DNA of 64,000 nt from the NCBI RefSeq assembly GCF_021462415.1, contig NZ_JAKEDS010000005.1, positions 1 through 64,000 on the forward strand, in the 5' to 3' direction. Below the pieces are notes generated by a model. That model did no database searches and had not been told where the DNA came from. It saw only the letters and a program-made list of their open reading frames with translations. Origin of the DNA: Rhodohalobacter sp. 614A (GTDB lineage: Bacteria > Bacteroidota > Rhodothermia > Balneolales > Balneolaceae). The translations under genes and the position numbers were made by a program. Positions within the stretch are counted from its first letter, which is position 1; the number at the start of each line of letters is the position of its first letter. Positions 29,601 to 36,755 of the stretch are shown here, in pieces.

Positions 29601-30183
29601 ATTCCGTGAAGAGAAAGAGCGACTTGAGTTTCACGAAGAGCAGATTACCGATCTTCATGAAGCCGAAAAAGAGATGCGCGAAACGATTGCTGAAATCAAC
29701 GAAACGGCTACGGAACGTTTTAATAAAACATTTGAGCAGATTCGGGAAAACTTTAAAAATGTTTTCAGCACGCTTTTCCACGAAGACGATTTCTGTGATT
29801 TGGTGATCCAGGAAGATCCGGAAGATCCGTTGGAAGCAAAAATTGAGATTCGTGCCAATCCGAAAGGGAAACGTCCGTCAAGCATTAACCAGCTCTCCGG
29901 TGGCGAGAAAACCCTGACGGCCATTGCATTGCTATTTGCGATCTATCTCGTAAAACCCTCCCCGTTCTGTGTACTTGATGAGGTGGACGCTCCGCTGGAC
30001 GATGCTAATATTGAACGGTTTTCATCGATGATTAAAACATTTAGCAAGGAAACCCAGTTTATAATCATTACTCACAACAAGAAAACGATGTCTAAAGCAG
30101 AGATGATGTATGGCGTTACCATGCCGGAAACAGGTGTGAGCCGGTTGGTGGGTGTGAAGCTGGATGAGGTAGAGACGGTTTAG
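26662..30183 (+). CDS. smc: Chromosome segregation protein SMC
   Basis: The 1173-residue condensin ATPase organises and segregates the chromosome with ScpA/ScpB. The N-terminal Walker A is GPNGCGKS at residues 31-38. Two long coiled-coil arms (about 165-505 and 670-1015) enclose the hinge domain (about 515-640). The C-terminal head has the ABC signature INQLSGGEKTLTAIALLFAI and the Walker B FCVLDEVDAPLDDANIERF. The gene ends only 3 bp from the stop of the convergent sheath gene. Confidence 0.97.
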   Translation: MYISDLELHGFKSFAHKTHVKFDNGITAIVGPNGCGKSNIVDALRWVLGEQRPTLLRSSSMSNVIFNGTAQKKALGMADVSLTFVNNKGVLPVEYSELTITRRLYRSGDSEYLINNTPCRLKDIMELFMDTGMSSDAYSVIELKMVEEILNDRNNDRRRLFEEAAGVTRYKEKRKQTLRKLDETMKDLTRLEDILVEIRKKARSLEIQAQKAEKAKKLKKELEHLDKAYTLHEYKAIKEELDPLDTKIKNAEKEKVEIADRLKELEADEEKARTKLLEKERNESEAKRRVSQLSSAIRELETSLQITNEKISNEEGVINQYESDIEQSRVDIKELAELKKSNETKLEKLTEEKDRSERALSDSKEKFSGIQQKYTKVRHELYELEIEISDVNQKLTNLQSNRIKLESRLENSEDDQDRIDQDIANIEKEIRTAKEKLEEARKQSEKMNFRIDELEEQLQTSTSSKSELEEKRESLREELRSVKSKKDAVSSEISLLQGIAESNEAMPASVSYLIENHKNEFKLLKPVGELLQTAEEYAPALDTALGDAVNFIVTESLEEAIRASEILKENDKGRATFIPLAELNDSYPAESGSIVEHVWFDDEYKPVAQLLLGSVLISDSIEEGVKLLKKSGTSAVTSTGDLITSDRILKSGSKNKQAGIRLGLQDKLNKLKKKEYNLEASLVSKEDSLDEINRDLERIDLDSIRQSIRDLQKTNRELDQQVSRYQSSIQVYGKNIGDLQNRKDKLAGNRDMAIEELENLQPKQKEFQRKITELDQQQKEKKETLQNLEEERAIAQNRYNDAQLKHQDLSNKTDNLIKDIERAESGIENMKSRQESRSELLGQSKEKIAGYRSSIKETEANLGKAKTQKKEADEKLSIAEEESSRQRGKINEVEKELKELRKRKEVNLELVHHLTMAKEKFELKAEGLSDHIWETYEILMDQLGEELPADMEPEEAKSRVTTLRQKLHRIGDVNPLAIEEFREEKERLEFHEEQITDLHEAEKEMRETIAEINETATERFNKTFEQIRENFKNVFSTLFHEDDFCDLVIQEDPEDPLEAKIEIRANPKGKRPSSINQLSGGEKTLTAIALLFAIYLVKPSPFCVLDEVDAPLDDANIERFSSMIKTFSKETQFIIITHNKKTMSKAEMMYGVTMPETGVSRLVGVKLDEVETV

Positions 30184-30186
30184 AGC

Positions 30187-31584
30187 TCAAGGATCACTCA
30201 TTTCCAAAGAAATTCGAATAACGATAAATTCCGCCGGTCGCACTGCCGCCACACCGAGCTCAATAATTATTCTCCCCTCTTGAATATCAACCTGAGTCAT
30301 GGTTTCTCCCAAACCCACTTTAACAAAGAATGCCTGTTCCTGTTTCGCTCCCTGAATAGCTCCATTTCTCCACAGGCCAAGTAAAAAGTTTTCGATCATT
30401 CCTTTGGCGGAGTTCCACGTATTGGCGTCATTCGGTTCAAAGACAAAACGTTGGGCGGATGCTTCAACCGATCCTTTTATCATCCCAATTAACCTTTGAA
30501 CTGAGATGTAGCGCCATTCGTTATCATTCCCGGCAAGGGTTCTGGCTCCCCAGATTTGTGTGCCGCGACCGGTTAATTTTCTGATAACGTTGACCGATTT
30601 ACCATCCGGGCTCACATTCATCAACTCCTGCTCGGCACTTGAAATGTTGATGATCGGCCGCTCGATGTCATTCAGTTCAACACCCGCCGGTGCCTTCCAA
30701 ACACCCCGATTTATATCTATATATGCATAAACCCCCGCTACTGCTCCGGAAGGTGGAAGGACCAAATGAACACTATTGAGTTGATTCACTATCGCATGAT
30801 AATTCAACTTTCGATCATCATCATTGTGATAAAACGACTCTGTTTTCTTCTCCGGATCATCTTCAATTGTTTGATCAGAATGTCTCAGTACCATTTTCTC
30901 CTCACCGAAAATAACAGTCACTTGGTCTTCGGAATAATGATGCTCTAAATACGAAACAAGTTGTGGATAGTATGCAGCTCCATATCGTAAATGGGGTCCG
31001 CCGAGATGAGATCGCAATTCCTGGATATTGGCTTGATGATCATTCGGATTCGATTCAGAAAATTTCGTATCAATAATCGTGAAACAGTTCCCGATTTTCT
31101 GGCAAACATCCAGCGCTTCTTCATAGACAGAATAGTATTCGTGAGGATCTTCAAAACCACCTAAATCGGTTAGTACAATAAGCGATGGGCCCTTTTGATC
31201 TTGCAGTTTCCGAATAGCCTTTTTGAATTTTCGGGAGTTATAAGTCTTTCCAAAACGGCCGGCCGATAGAACGTAACAAGGCCCTCCTCCATTCGCAAAG
31301 TAGAGCTTTAGAGAATAATAGAGATGAAAAACCGGGGACTCGGGAATTGGTGCGCTGTTCAATGTTGAAACCGAATTTCCATCAACGACAAAAGCGGGCA
31401 GATCAATGTATGGACCGCCAAATAGCTCCTCAAAATCGGTCAGAGAAAAGATTCCGGTCAGCTGTTTGGGTCCCTTTTCCGTGTACCCGATAAAAACCGG
31501 CTTTGATGTCGAAAGCGGATGTACCGAAAAAGGAAATATTGAAACTTCTTCAACGTAAACACCGGGTACGGTATAATCGGGCAT
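30187..31584 (-). CDS. Orphan contractile tail-sheath protein
   Basis: A 465-residue protein of the phage tail sheath family, as used by myophages and extracellular contractile injection systems (eCIS: Afp, PVC, MAC). The N terminus has the handshake-arm motif TVPGVYVEEVS; PPSGAVAGVYAYIDINRGVW followed by KAPAGV, IWGARTLAGNDNEWRYISVQ and RFVFEPNDANTWNSAKGMIE are classic sheath signatures; the C-terminal strand is IIIELGVAAVRPAEFIVIRI. The sheath would surround an inner tube and contract. No tube, baseplate, spike or AAA+ gene lies nearby: the only same-strand neighbour is a TPR lipoprotein 12 bp upstream. The domain call is strong; the assembly it belongs to is unknown. Confidence 0.92.
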   Translation of the reverse strand: MPDYTVPGVYVEEVSIFPFSVHPLSTSKPVFIGYTEKGPKQLTGIFSLTDFEELFGGPYIDLPAFVVDGNSVSTLNSAPIPESPVFHLYYSLKLYFANGGGPCYVLSAGRFGKTYNSRKFKKAIRKLQDQKGPSLIVLTDLGGFEDPHEYYSVYEEALDVCQKIGNCFTIIDTKFSESNPNDHQANIQELRSHLGGPHLRYGAAYYPQLVSYLEHHYSEDQVTVIFGEEKMVLRHSDQTIEDDPEKKTESFYHNDDDRKLNYHAIVNQLNSVHLVLPPSGAVAGVYAYIDINRGVWKAPAGVELNDIERPIINISSAEQELMNVSPDGKSVNVIRKLTGRGTQIWGARTLAGNDNEWRYISVQRLIGMIKGSVEASAQRFVFEPNDANTWNSAKGMIENFLLGLWRNGAIQGAKQEQAFFVKVGLGETMTQVDIQEGRIIIELGVAAVRPAEFIVIRISLEMSDP

Positions 31585-31596
31585 GTTCGCTCTCCG

Positions 31597-32547
31597 CTAT
31601 TCAGAGGAACCGATTCTTGCCAACTCAGCTTCGGAAGCAATATATCCAAATGCCGCCCACTGATCCGTATCATACACATTTTCCCAGATGGAAATGGCAC
31701 GTTCTTCTCGCCCGTTGATGTAATGCCAATTCCCGATTCCATATCCCAAAGTGGCATTTTCGAGAGCATCTTCTGAGGTTTCCATCAGCCGATTAGAGTC
31801 AAAAACTCCTTTAAAAACCAAAATCAGATTCAAGTATGCTTCGTTTTCGATCAGATTAATGTCGGCATTCACCGGTTCAATAATCTCGCCTGCTTTCAGA
31901 TCGTTTCCGGACCTTTTCAGGGCCATATAGTACCAGTAAATCAGTGCAATTCTCATGTCATCCGTTAAATCCAATTTCAGGGATTCTTCATATTCCTGAA
32001 TTGCCAGATCATATTCTCCTTTCAGATAGTGTGCCAATCCTTTGTGATAATAAATATTTGATTTCAGCGTACTTGTGGGCTGATTCAATTCATTTGGAAG
32101 ACCGTCCGGCTCAACCTGATCGGGCATGGAACTCATCAATTCTTTGGCCTTTTCAAAATCTTCAATGGCAAGATCCAATCTTCGAAGAGTAATATATCGG
32201 TGACCGCGATGGCGGGACATTCTCGGATCATCCGGAAACTTGGAAATACCTTCCGTGAAGATCCGAATCGCTTCCCGGTATTCTCCTAAATAGGCCGTTC
32301 TTCTGCCTAACCAGATAATTGCATCCGCATCATCGGGATTTGCCCGGTAGTCTGTCAAAGCCTGGATCAATTTTTCGTTCTGTTCATCAAACATTTCCTG
32401 AGAAATTTCTGGCGTTTCAAGCGTATCTCCCAATAATGAATATCCCTGGATACCTTCAGGAACCGGCTCAAGTTCGCTCTGTTCACTGCATGAAATAAGA
32501 AGTGAGAGCGGAATGAATAGAAGAATAACTGATCGTAAATATTTCAT
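31597..32547 (-). CDS. TPR-repeat lipoprotein
   Basis: A 316-residue lipoprotein: the leader ends PLSLLISC, with the lipid-acceptor Cys about residue 20. Degenerate tetratricopeptide repeats follow (about 60-250), for example NPDDADAIIWLGRRTAYLGE and NIYYHKGLAHYLKGEYDLAI, making a helical protein-binding scaffold. No enzyme motif is visible. It is directly upstream of the sheath gene with a 12-bp gap, so the two are very likely co-transcribed and could interact, although one is predicted lipid-anchored in the envelope and the sheath has no signal peptide. Confidence 0.85.
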   Translation of the reverse strand: MKYLRSVILLFIPLSLLISCSEQSELEPVPEGIQGYSLLGDTLETPEISQEMFDEQNEKLIQALTDYRANPDDADAIIWLGRRTAYLGEYREAIRIFTEGISKFPDDPRMSRHRGHRYITLRRLDLAIEDFEKAKELMSSMPDQVEPDGLPNELNQPTSTLKSNIYYHKGLAHYLKGEYDLAIQEYEESLKLDLTDDMRIALIYWYYMALKRSGNDLKAGEIIEPVNADINLIENEAYLNLILVFKGVFDSNRLMETSEDALENATLGYGIGNWHYINGREERAISIWENVYDTDQWAAFGYIASEAELARIGSSE

Positions 32548-32617
32548 TTTAATTTGTGAATTATTTATAGGATTTAAATCGATGCAAAGAATGTCCCCTT
32601 CAAAGGGGGATTTCTTT

Positions 32618-33862
32618 CTAAAAAGTCGCTTCCAAATCTATCTCTTCATCATCCCGGAGAATGGTAATTGAAATCGTATCACCGCTCTCCAGCGTATTCA
32701 AAACTTCCATATAACCATATATATCCGCCACCTCTTTTCCGTCCATTTCGATGATGATATCTCCATCCTGTAAACCGGCTGCATCTGCCGTACCATCCGG
32801 ACGAACCTGCTCAATTCGAAAGCCTTCACCTGAGAACGTATAATCCGGCATCACACCCAACGTGGGTCCGCTTCTCATCCGGACATTTCCTCGCGGATCC
32901 GTAGATTCCTGGAAATCGATCTCACCCGGAGTCATTGAATCCAATGTTCTCACGACGCTTTCAACATGCTCCAAAACCTTTTCCATTCCGGCATAGTTAA
33001 TCAGGTCCGCTGTATCCGTTTCCCTATGATATTGTTGATGAGTGCCCGTATAGTAATGCAAAACAGGAATTTCAGCCCGGTAAAACGAAGCGTGATCACT
33101 GCTTCCCATTCCTCCGGGAGTGGTGGTTATTTCAAGGGAATCTGTTTCAACTGAAGCAATAATTTTCTCCCATTGGGATGACGTTCCCGTACCGAAAATA
33201 TCCAGTTCATTATTTTCAAGCCGCCCAATCATATCCAAATTGATCATCGCCAGCACAGAATCGGGGGATATTTCCATTTCATCCACAAAATATTTGGAAC
33301 CGATCAGGCCAAGCTCTTCTCCTGAAAAGGCAACTATCAGAACACTGCTTTGAGGAGGATGTTCCGCAAACTCGCGAGCCAGGTAAAAAAGCCCGGCTGT
33401 ACCCGAAGCATTATCATCCGCGGAGTAATGAAGTGCCGGTTCAGAATTCATATTCATAGAAATTGTTCCGCCCATTCCCTGTCCGTCGTAATGCGCCCCG
33501 ACTATAATATATCGGTTTGGAAACGTCTCGCCTTCAAGCAACCCGACAACATTCCGGGAAATCTGGCTCTCAATTTCCATCGCCTGAACCATTGGGCCTT
33601 CCAGTTTAAACTGCTGGACGTAAGTTCCTTCATCACCCGCAGGTATTAAACCGTATTGCAGAAAATGATCGGATATATAATTCGCAGCATCGGCTTCGTT
33701 GATGGTTCCAACCAACCGCCCGCCACGCTCTTCATCGGCCAGCCAGGTGACATGTTCTTTTAAAAAGTCATCACCAGCTTGTTCCACTTCATTCGTTCCG
33801 CACGACATCAGGAAAAAAAGCCCGATCACAAAGACGGGAAGAGCTATTTTAATTTTTTTCAT
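32618..33862 (-). CDS. Exported M28 family metallopeptidase with PDZ domain
   Basis: A 414-residue lipoprotein (lipobox FFLMSC, Cys about residue 21). The M28 zinc aminopeptidase domain (about 85-310) has the ligands in VGAHYDGQG, HYSADDNASGTAG, FSGEELGLIGSKYF, MINLDMIGRL and SDHASFYRAEIPVLHYY. A protease-associated region is absent. A PDZ domain (about 330-414: FRIEQVRPDGTADAAGLQDG) follows and probably binds peptide ends. It would trim peptides in the periplasm or on the outer membrane. It stands alone, divergent from the thiamine receptor gene. Confidence 0.93.
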   Translation of the reverse strand: MKKIKIALPVFVIGLFFLMSCGTNEVEQAGDDFLKEHVTWLADEERGGRLVGTINEADAANYISDHFLQYGLIPAGDEGTYVQQFKLEGPMVQAMEIESQISRNVVGLLEGETFPNRYIIVGAHYDGQGMGGTISMNMNSEPALHYSADDNASGTAGLFYLAREFAEHPPQSSVLIVAFSGEELGLIGSKYFVDEMEISPDSVLAMINLDMIGRLENNELDIFGTGTSSQWEKIIASVETDSLEITTTPGGMGSSDHASFYRAEIPVLHYYTGTHQQYHRETDTADLINYAGMEKVLEHVESVVRTLDSMTPGEIDFQESTDPRGNVRMRSGPTLGVMPDYTFSGEGFRIEQVRPDGTADAAGLQDGDIIIEMDGKEVADIYGYMEVLNTLESGDTISITILRDDEEIDLEATF

Positions 33863-33929
33863 TCTAAAAACTTTTTTGTTTGAAGCATACGGGTTTCGTG
33901 CCTATTTTTAAAGCTTAACCAATTAAAAA

Positions 33930-34012
33930 GGTTGGGGGTGTCCCCTCAGAAATGACGGGACTGAGATCATACCCTGAGAACCTGAACCGGATCATACCGG
34001 CGTAGGGAAACC
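33930..34012 (+). promoter_or_regulatory. TPP riboswitch (THI element)
   Basis: The aptamer is plainly recognisable: GGGGGTGTCCC, then ACTGAGATCATACCCTGAGA and ACCTGAACCGGATCATACCG followed by GCGTAGGGAAACC. The CTGAGA and the ACCTGA...GGATCATACCGGCGTAGGGAA blocks are the two conserved halves that bind the pyrimidine and pyrophosphate ends of thiamine pyrophosphate. The closing helix P1 pairs GGTT (33930-33933) with AACC (34009-34012). It precedes a TonB receptor gene by 75 bp, implying repression of that gene when thiamine pyrophosphate is plentiful. Confidence 0.97.
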
Positions 34013-34052
34013 GATCTTCCACACATGTAGTTTCAGAAGTTGCATGTCGCCC

Positions 34053-34080
34053 CCTCCCTCAATAAACCTATTGACGGAGG
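34053..34080 (+). promoter_or_regulatory. Shine-Dalgarno sequestering hairpin of the TPP riboswitch
   Basis: CCTCC-C-TCAATA, loop AACC, TATTGA-C-GGAGG: an 11-bp stem broken by one C-C mismatch. Its 3' strand is the Shine-Dalgarno sequence GGAGG at 34076-34080, six bases before the ATG at 34087. Folding hides the ribosome-binding site, so control is most likely translational. An upstream small hairpin (ACATG 34023-34027 with CATGT 34043-34047) separates it from the aptamer and might take part in an alternative fold. Confidence 0.85.
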
Positions 34081-34086
34081 CTATCA

Positions 34087-36555
34087 ATGCTTAAACAATT
34101 CATATCTCTTTTTGCAGTTTTTCTATGGACTGTACTTCCCTTTCAACTCGTTGCACAAACCATCGAAGGCCGGGTAACGGACGCTTCGACCGGTGAAGCT
34201 CTCGAAGGAGCAACCATTCTTGAAACCAGAACCATCAACGGCACTTCTGCCGATTCAGAAGGTTCATTTGAGTTAAAACTCACAACAAAGGTTAATGAAA
34301 TCACTATTAGCTTTGTTGGATATGCTACCAAAACAATTTCAATTACAAATCCTGAGGAGTTTATCGAAATAACTCTTGAGGAACAGGTCGTTATGACCGG
34401 TGAAGTTTTTGTAAGTGCTTTGCGGGTAGATGAATCCACTCCCATTGCATACAGCAATATTAACCGTGGAGAAATTGAGGCTAAAAATCTTGGCCAGGAT
34501 ATCCCGATGTTGGTTCAGTCTGCACCATCGGTTGTTTCAACTTCAGATGCCGGTGCGGGAATCGGCTACACGGGAATTCGGATTCGTGGGGTCGATCCCG
34601 GGCGAATCAACGTTACTATCAACGGAATTCCATTGAACGACGCCGAATCTCACGGTGTGTTTTGGGTGAATATGCCAGACATGGCGTCCTCAACCCAGAA
34701 CATTCAAATTCAGCGTGGTGTTGGAACTTCGACCCAGGGAGCCGGGGCTTTTGGTGCAACCATGAATCTCCAGACCGCCCTCATGCAGCCGGAAGCCTAT
34801 GGAACCATCACAACCGGAATTGGCTCATACGGAACCCGAAAAGCGAATGTGCAGCTTGGCTCCGGAATCCTGGACAACGGCTGGCAGTTTGAAGGCCGGC
34901 TCTCTAAGATTGAATCTGACGGATATATTGATCGGGCGCGGTCTGATCTGAAATCGTTTTATCTATCCGGATCGCGCCACGGCAACCGAAGCTTGTTAAA
35001 AGCGGATGTCTTTTCCGGCCAGGAAGAAACCTACCAGGCGTGGAATGGTGTTCCTGAACCGATTTTGGAAGATGATCCGCAGCAACTTGAATCCTACATC
35101 AATAATCTCTTTCTTGGAGAAGAAGATGCCGAACATTTGAGAGCGAATCTCGGCAATCGTCAATTCAATGAGTTTACCTATCAGGATCAGACAGACAATT
35201 ATCAGCAGGATCATTATCAGCTCCACTACACCTATCGCCTGATGGATACCTGGTCGGCAAATGCATCCCTCCATTATACATACGGGCGCGGATATTACGA
35301 GGAATTCCGACGGAATGACGATTTGGATACCTACAACATCTCTCCCATTCAGATTGGCGGAGAAACAGTATCGAACTCTGATTTGGTTCGGAGGCGATGG
35401 CTCGACAATCATTTTTATGGAGGTGTTTTTTCAACTGAATGGAAACACCCCGAAGAGTGGACACTAACTCTTGGAGGTGGCTATAATGAATACGATGGCG
35501 ACCATTTTGGCGAAGTGATCTGGTCGCGTTTTGCGGGAAGCAGTGATCTTGGCGACCGGTATTATAACAATAATGCCTTCAAAACCGACTTCAATGTATA
35601 CGGTAAATTCAATTACTACCTTACTTCCGAATTTAATGCATTCGCTGATTTGCAATATCGAACGGTCGGGTATGAATTTCTTGGGTTGCGAATTGATGAT
35701 CAAACCGAAGATGTAATTGACGTAACCCAAAGTGACAGAATTAACTTCCTGAATCCTAAGTTCGGCGTTGTGTATCGTCCCGATGAAGGACACCGAATGT
35801 TTGCTTCTGTTAGTGTGGGCGGAAAAGAACCGACTCGAGATGAATATGTGGAATCGAGCCGGGAGAGCCGACCCGACCCGGAACGATTATTTGATTACGA
35901 ATTGGGGTATGATGGAAACTTCAACCGTTTTCATGCCGGAGTGAACCTTTATTACATGAAGTACAAAGATCAGTTGATTCTGACCGGAGCTGTAAATGAC
36001 GTTGGCGGTTACATCCGCGAAAATGTACCTGACAGTTACCGGGCCGGGATTGAGCTGGAAGTAAGTGCCAGAATTACCGATGATTTTGAATGGAGCGGAA
36101 ATGCCACATTCAGCCAAAATAAAATTGATGAATATCAGCGCTTTGTGGATGATTATGATCAGGGCGGTCAGCAAGCTGAAACATACTCCGATGTAGATAT
36201 TGCATTTTCTCCATCTACCATTGTGAATTCTATTCTGAGTTATAATCCGGGAGCATTTACTGCAGAGTGGATTTCAAAATATGTATCCCGGCAATACCTC
36301 GATAATACTCAGAACAAAGCGCGGTCTATCGATTCTTATTGGGTAAACGATCTTCGGTTTTCGTATGAACTGCGCGATTTGGGATTCGTCCAGGGAATCA
36401 CGGCATCACTCCAGATCAACAATGTTCTGGATGAAAAGTATGTTTCAAATGGATACACATTTGGTTGGATATCCGGTGGAGAAGAGCAGTTTTTCAACTA
36501 CTATTATCCACAAGCTGGTCGAAATATCCTGGCAAATGTGAAGATCCAATTTTAG
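34087..36555 (+). CDS. TPP-riboswitch-controlled TonB-dependent receptor (thiamine uptake)
   Basis: An 822-residue outer-membrane receptor. A signal peptide (MLKQFISLFAVFLWTVLPFQ...VAQ) is followed by a carboxypeptidase-regulatory-like domain (IEGRVTDASTGEALEGATIL, about 25-110), a plug (about 120-230: GIRIRGVDPGRINVTINGIP, GAGAFGATMNL) and a beta-barrel ending in the aromatic NVKIQF. The riboswitch directly upstream implies the ligand is thiamine or a precursor; thiamine-regulated outer-membrane receptors are known in Bacteroidetes. No inner-membrane thiamine permease is adjacent. The start is fixed by GGAGG six bases upstream. Confidence 0.92.
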   Translation: MLKQFISLFAVFLWTVLPFQLVAQTIEGRVTDASTGEALEGATILETRTINGTSADSEGSFELKLTTKVNEITISFVGYATKTISITNPEEFIEITLEEQVVMTGEVFVSALRVDESTPIAYSNINRGEIEAKNLGQDIPMLVQSAPSVVSTSDAGAGIGYTGIRIRGVDPGRINVTINGIPLNDAESHGVFWVNMPDMASSTQNIQIQRGVGTSTQGAGAFGATMNLQTALMQPEAYGTITTGIGSYGTRKANVQLGSGILDNGWQFEGRLSKIESDGYIDRARSDLKSFYLSGSRHGNRSLLKADVFSGQEETYQAWNGVPEPILEDDPQQLESYINNLFLGEEDAEHLRANLGNRQFNEFTYQDQTDNYQQDHYQLHYTYRLMDTWSANASLHYTYGRGYYEEFRRNDDLDTYNISPIQIGGETVSNSDLVRRRWLDNHFYGGVFSTEWKHPEEWTLTLGGGYNEYDGDHFGEVIWSRFAGSSDLGDRYYNNNAFKTDFNVYGKFNYYLTSEFNAFADLQYRTVGYEFLGLRIDDQTEDVIDVTQSDRINFLNPKFGVVYRPDEGHRMFASVSVGGKEPTRDEYVESSRESRPDPERLFDYELGYDGNFNRFHAGVNLYYMKYKDQLILTGAVNDVGGYIRENVPDSYRAGIELEVSARITDDFEWSGNATFSQNKIDEYQRFVDDYDQGGQQAETYSDVDIAFSPSTIVNSILSYNPGAFTAEWISKYVSRQYLDNTQNKARSIDSYWVNDLRFSYELRDLGFVQGITASLQINNVLDEKYVSNGYTFGWISGGEEQFFNYYYPQAGRNILANVKIQF

Positions 36556-36565
36556 TTGTTGAAAT

Positions 36566-36631
36566 TACGACTGAGCCCCCGGCCCAAGAGAATCCGGGGG
36601 CTTGTTCGGTATCGCGGCTGATGGACAGGGT
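36566..36631. repeat. Intergenic repeat A, copy 1
   Basis: Begins with TACGACTGAGCCCCCGGCCC and, after a variable part, continues CGGTATCGCGGCTGATGGACA then GGGT. A second copy with the same 20-bp opening and nearly the same second block is at 45406-45473, and a diverged partial copy is at about 52040-52069. All three flank genes of the T9SS/HTCS region. It contains the GC-rich hairpin noted separately. Confidence 0.8.
36574..36602. terminator. GC-rich hairpin after the thiamine receptor
   Basis: AGCCCCCGG (36574-36582) pairs perfectly with CCGGGGGCT (36594-36602) across an 11-nt loop, 18 bp beyond the receptor stop codon. No T run follows (TGTTCGG), so it may be a transcript-stabilising hairpin or a weak terminator rather than a classic one. 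It is part of intergenic repeat A. Confidence 0.5.
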
Positions 36632-36647
36632 GGTGGTGATGGATGGT

Positions 36648-36738
36648 GATTGCCACGCTGCTTTCACTTCATTCATTTCGCTCGCAATGACCCATGAAAG
36701 ACGTGAATCTGTCATTGCGGCAGAGCGAAGCAATCTCC
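36648..36738. repeat. Dispersed inverted repeat B (GTCATTGC type), copy 1
   Basis: GATTGCCACG...CTCGCAATGAC (36648-36691) is followed by its inverse GTCATTGCGG...GCGAAGCAATCTCC (36711-36738). The two halves pair to form a long imperfect hairpin between two convergent genes. Related elements are at 58679-58799, 60352-60430 and 61792-61856. Confidence 0.8.
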
Positions 36739-36755
36739 TATTCCCATATTTGTGG

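Noticed and set aside
30187-31584. Remnant prophage suggested by the sheath gene
   Set aside because: No integrase, terminase, capsid, portal, lysis or tail-tube gene lies within the window; the neighbours are smc and envelope genes.
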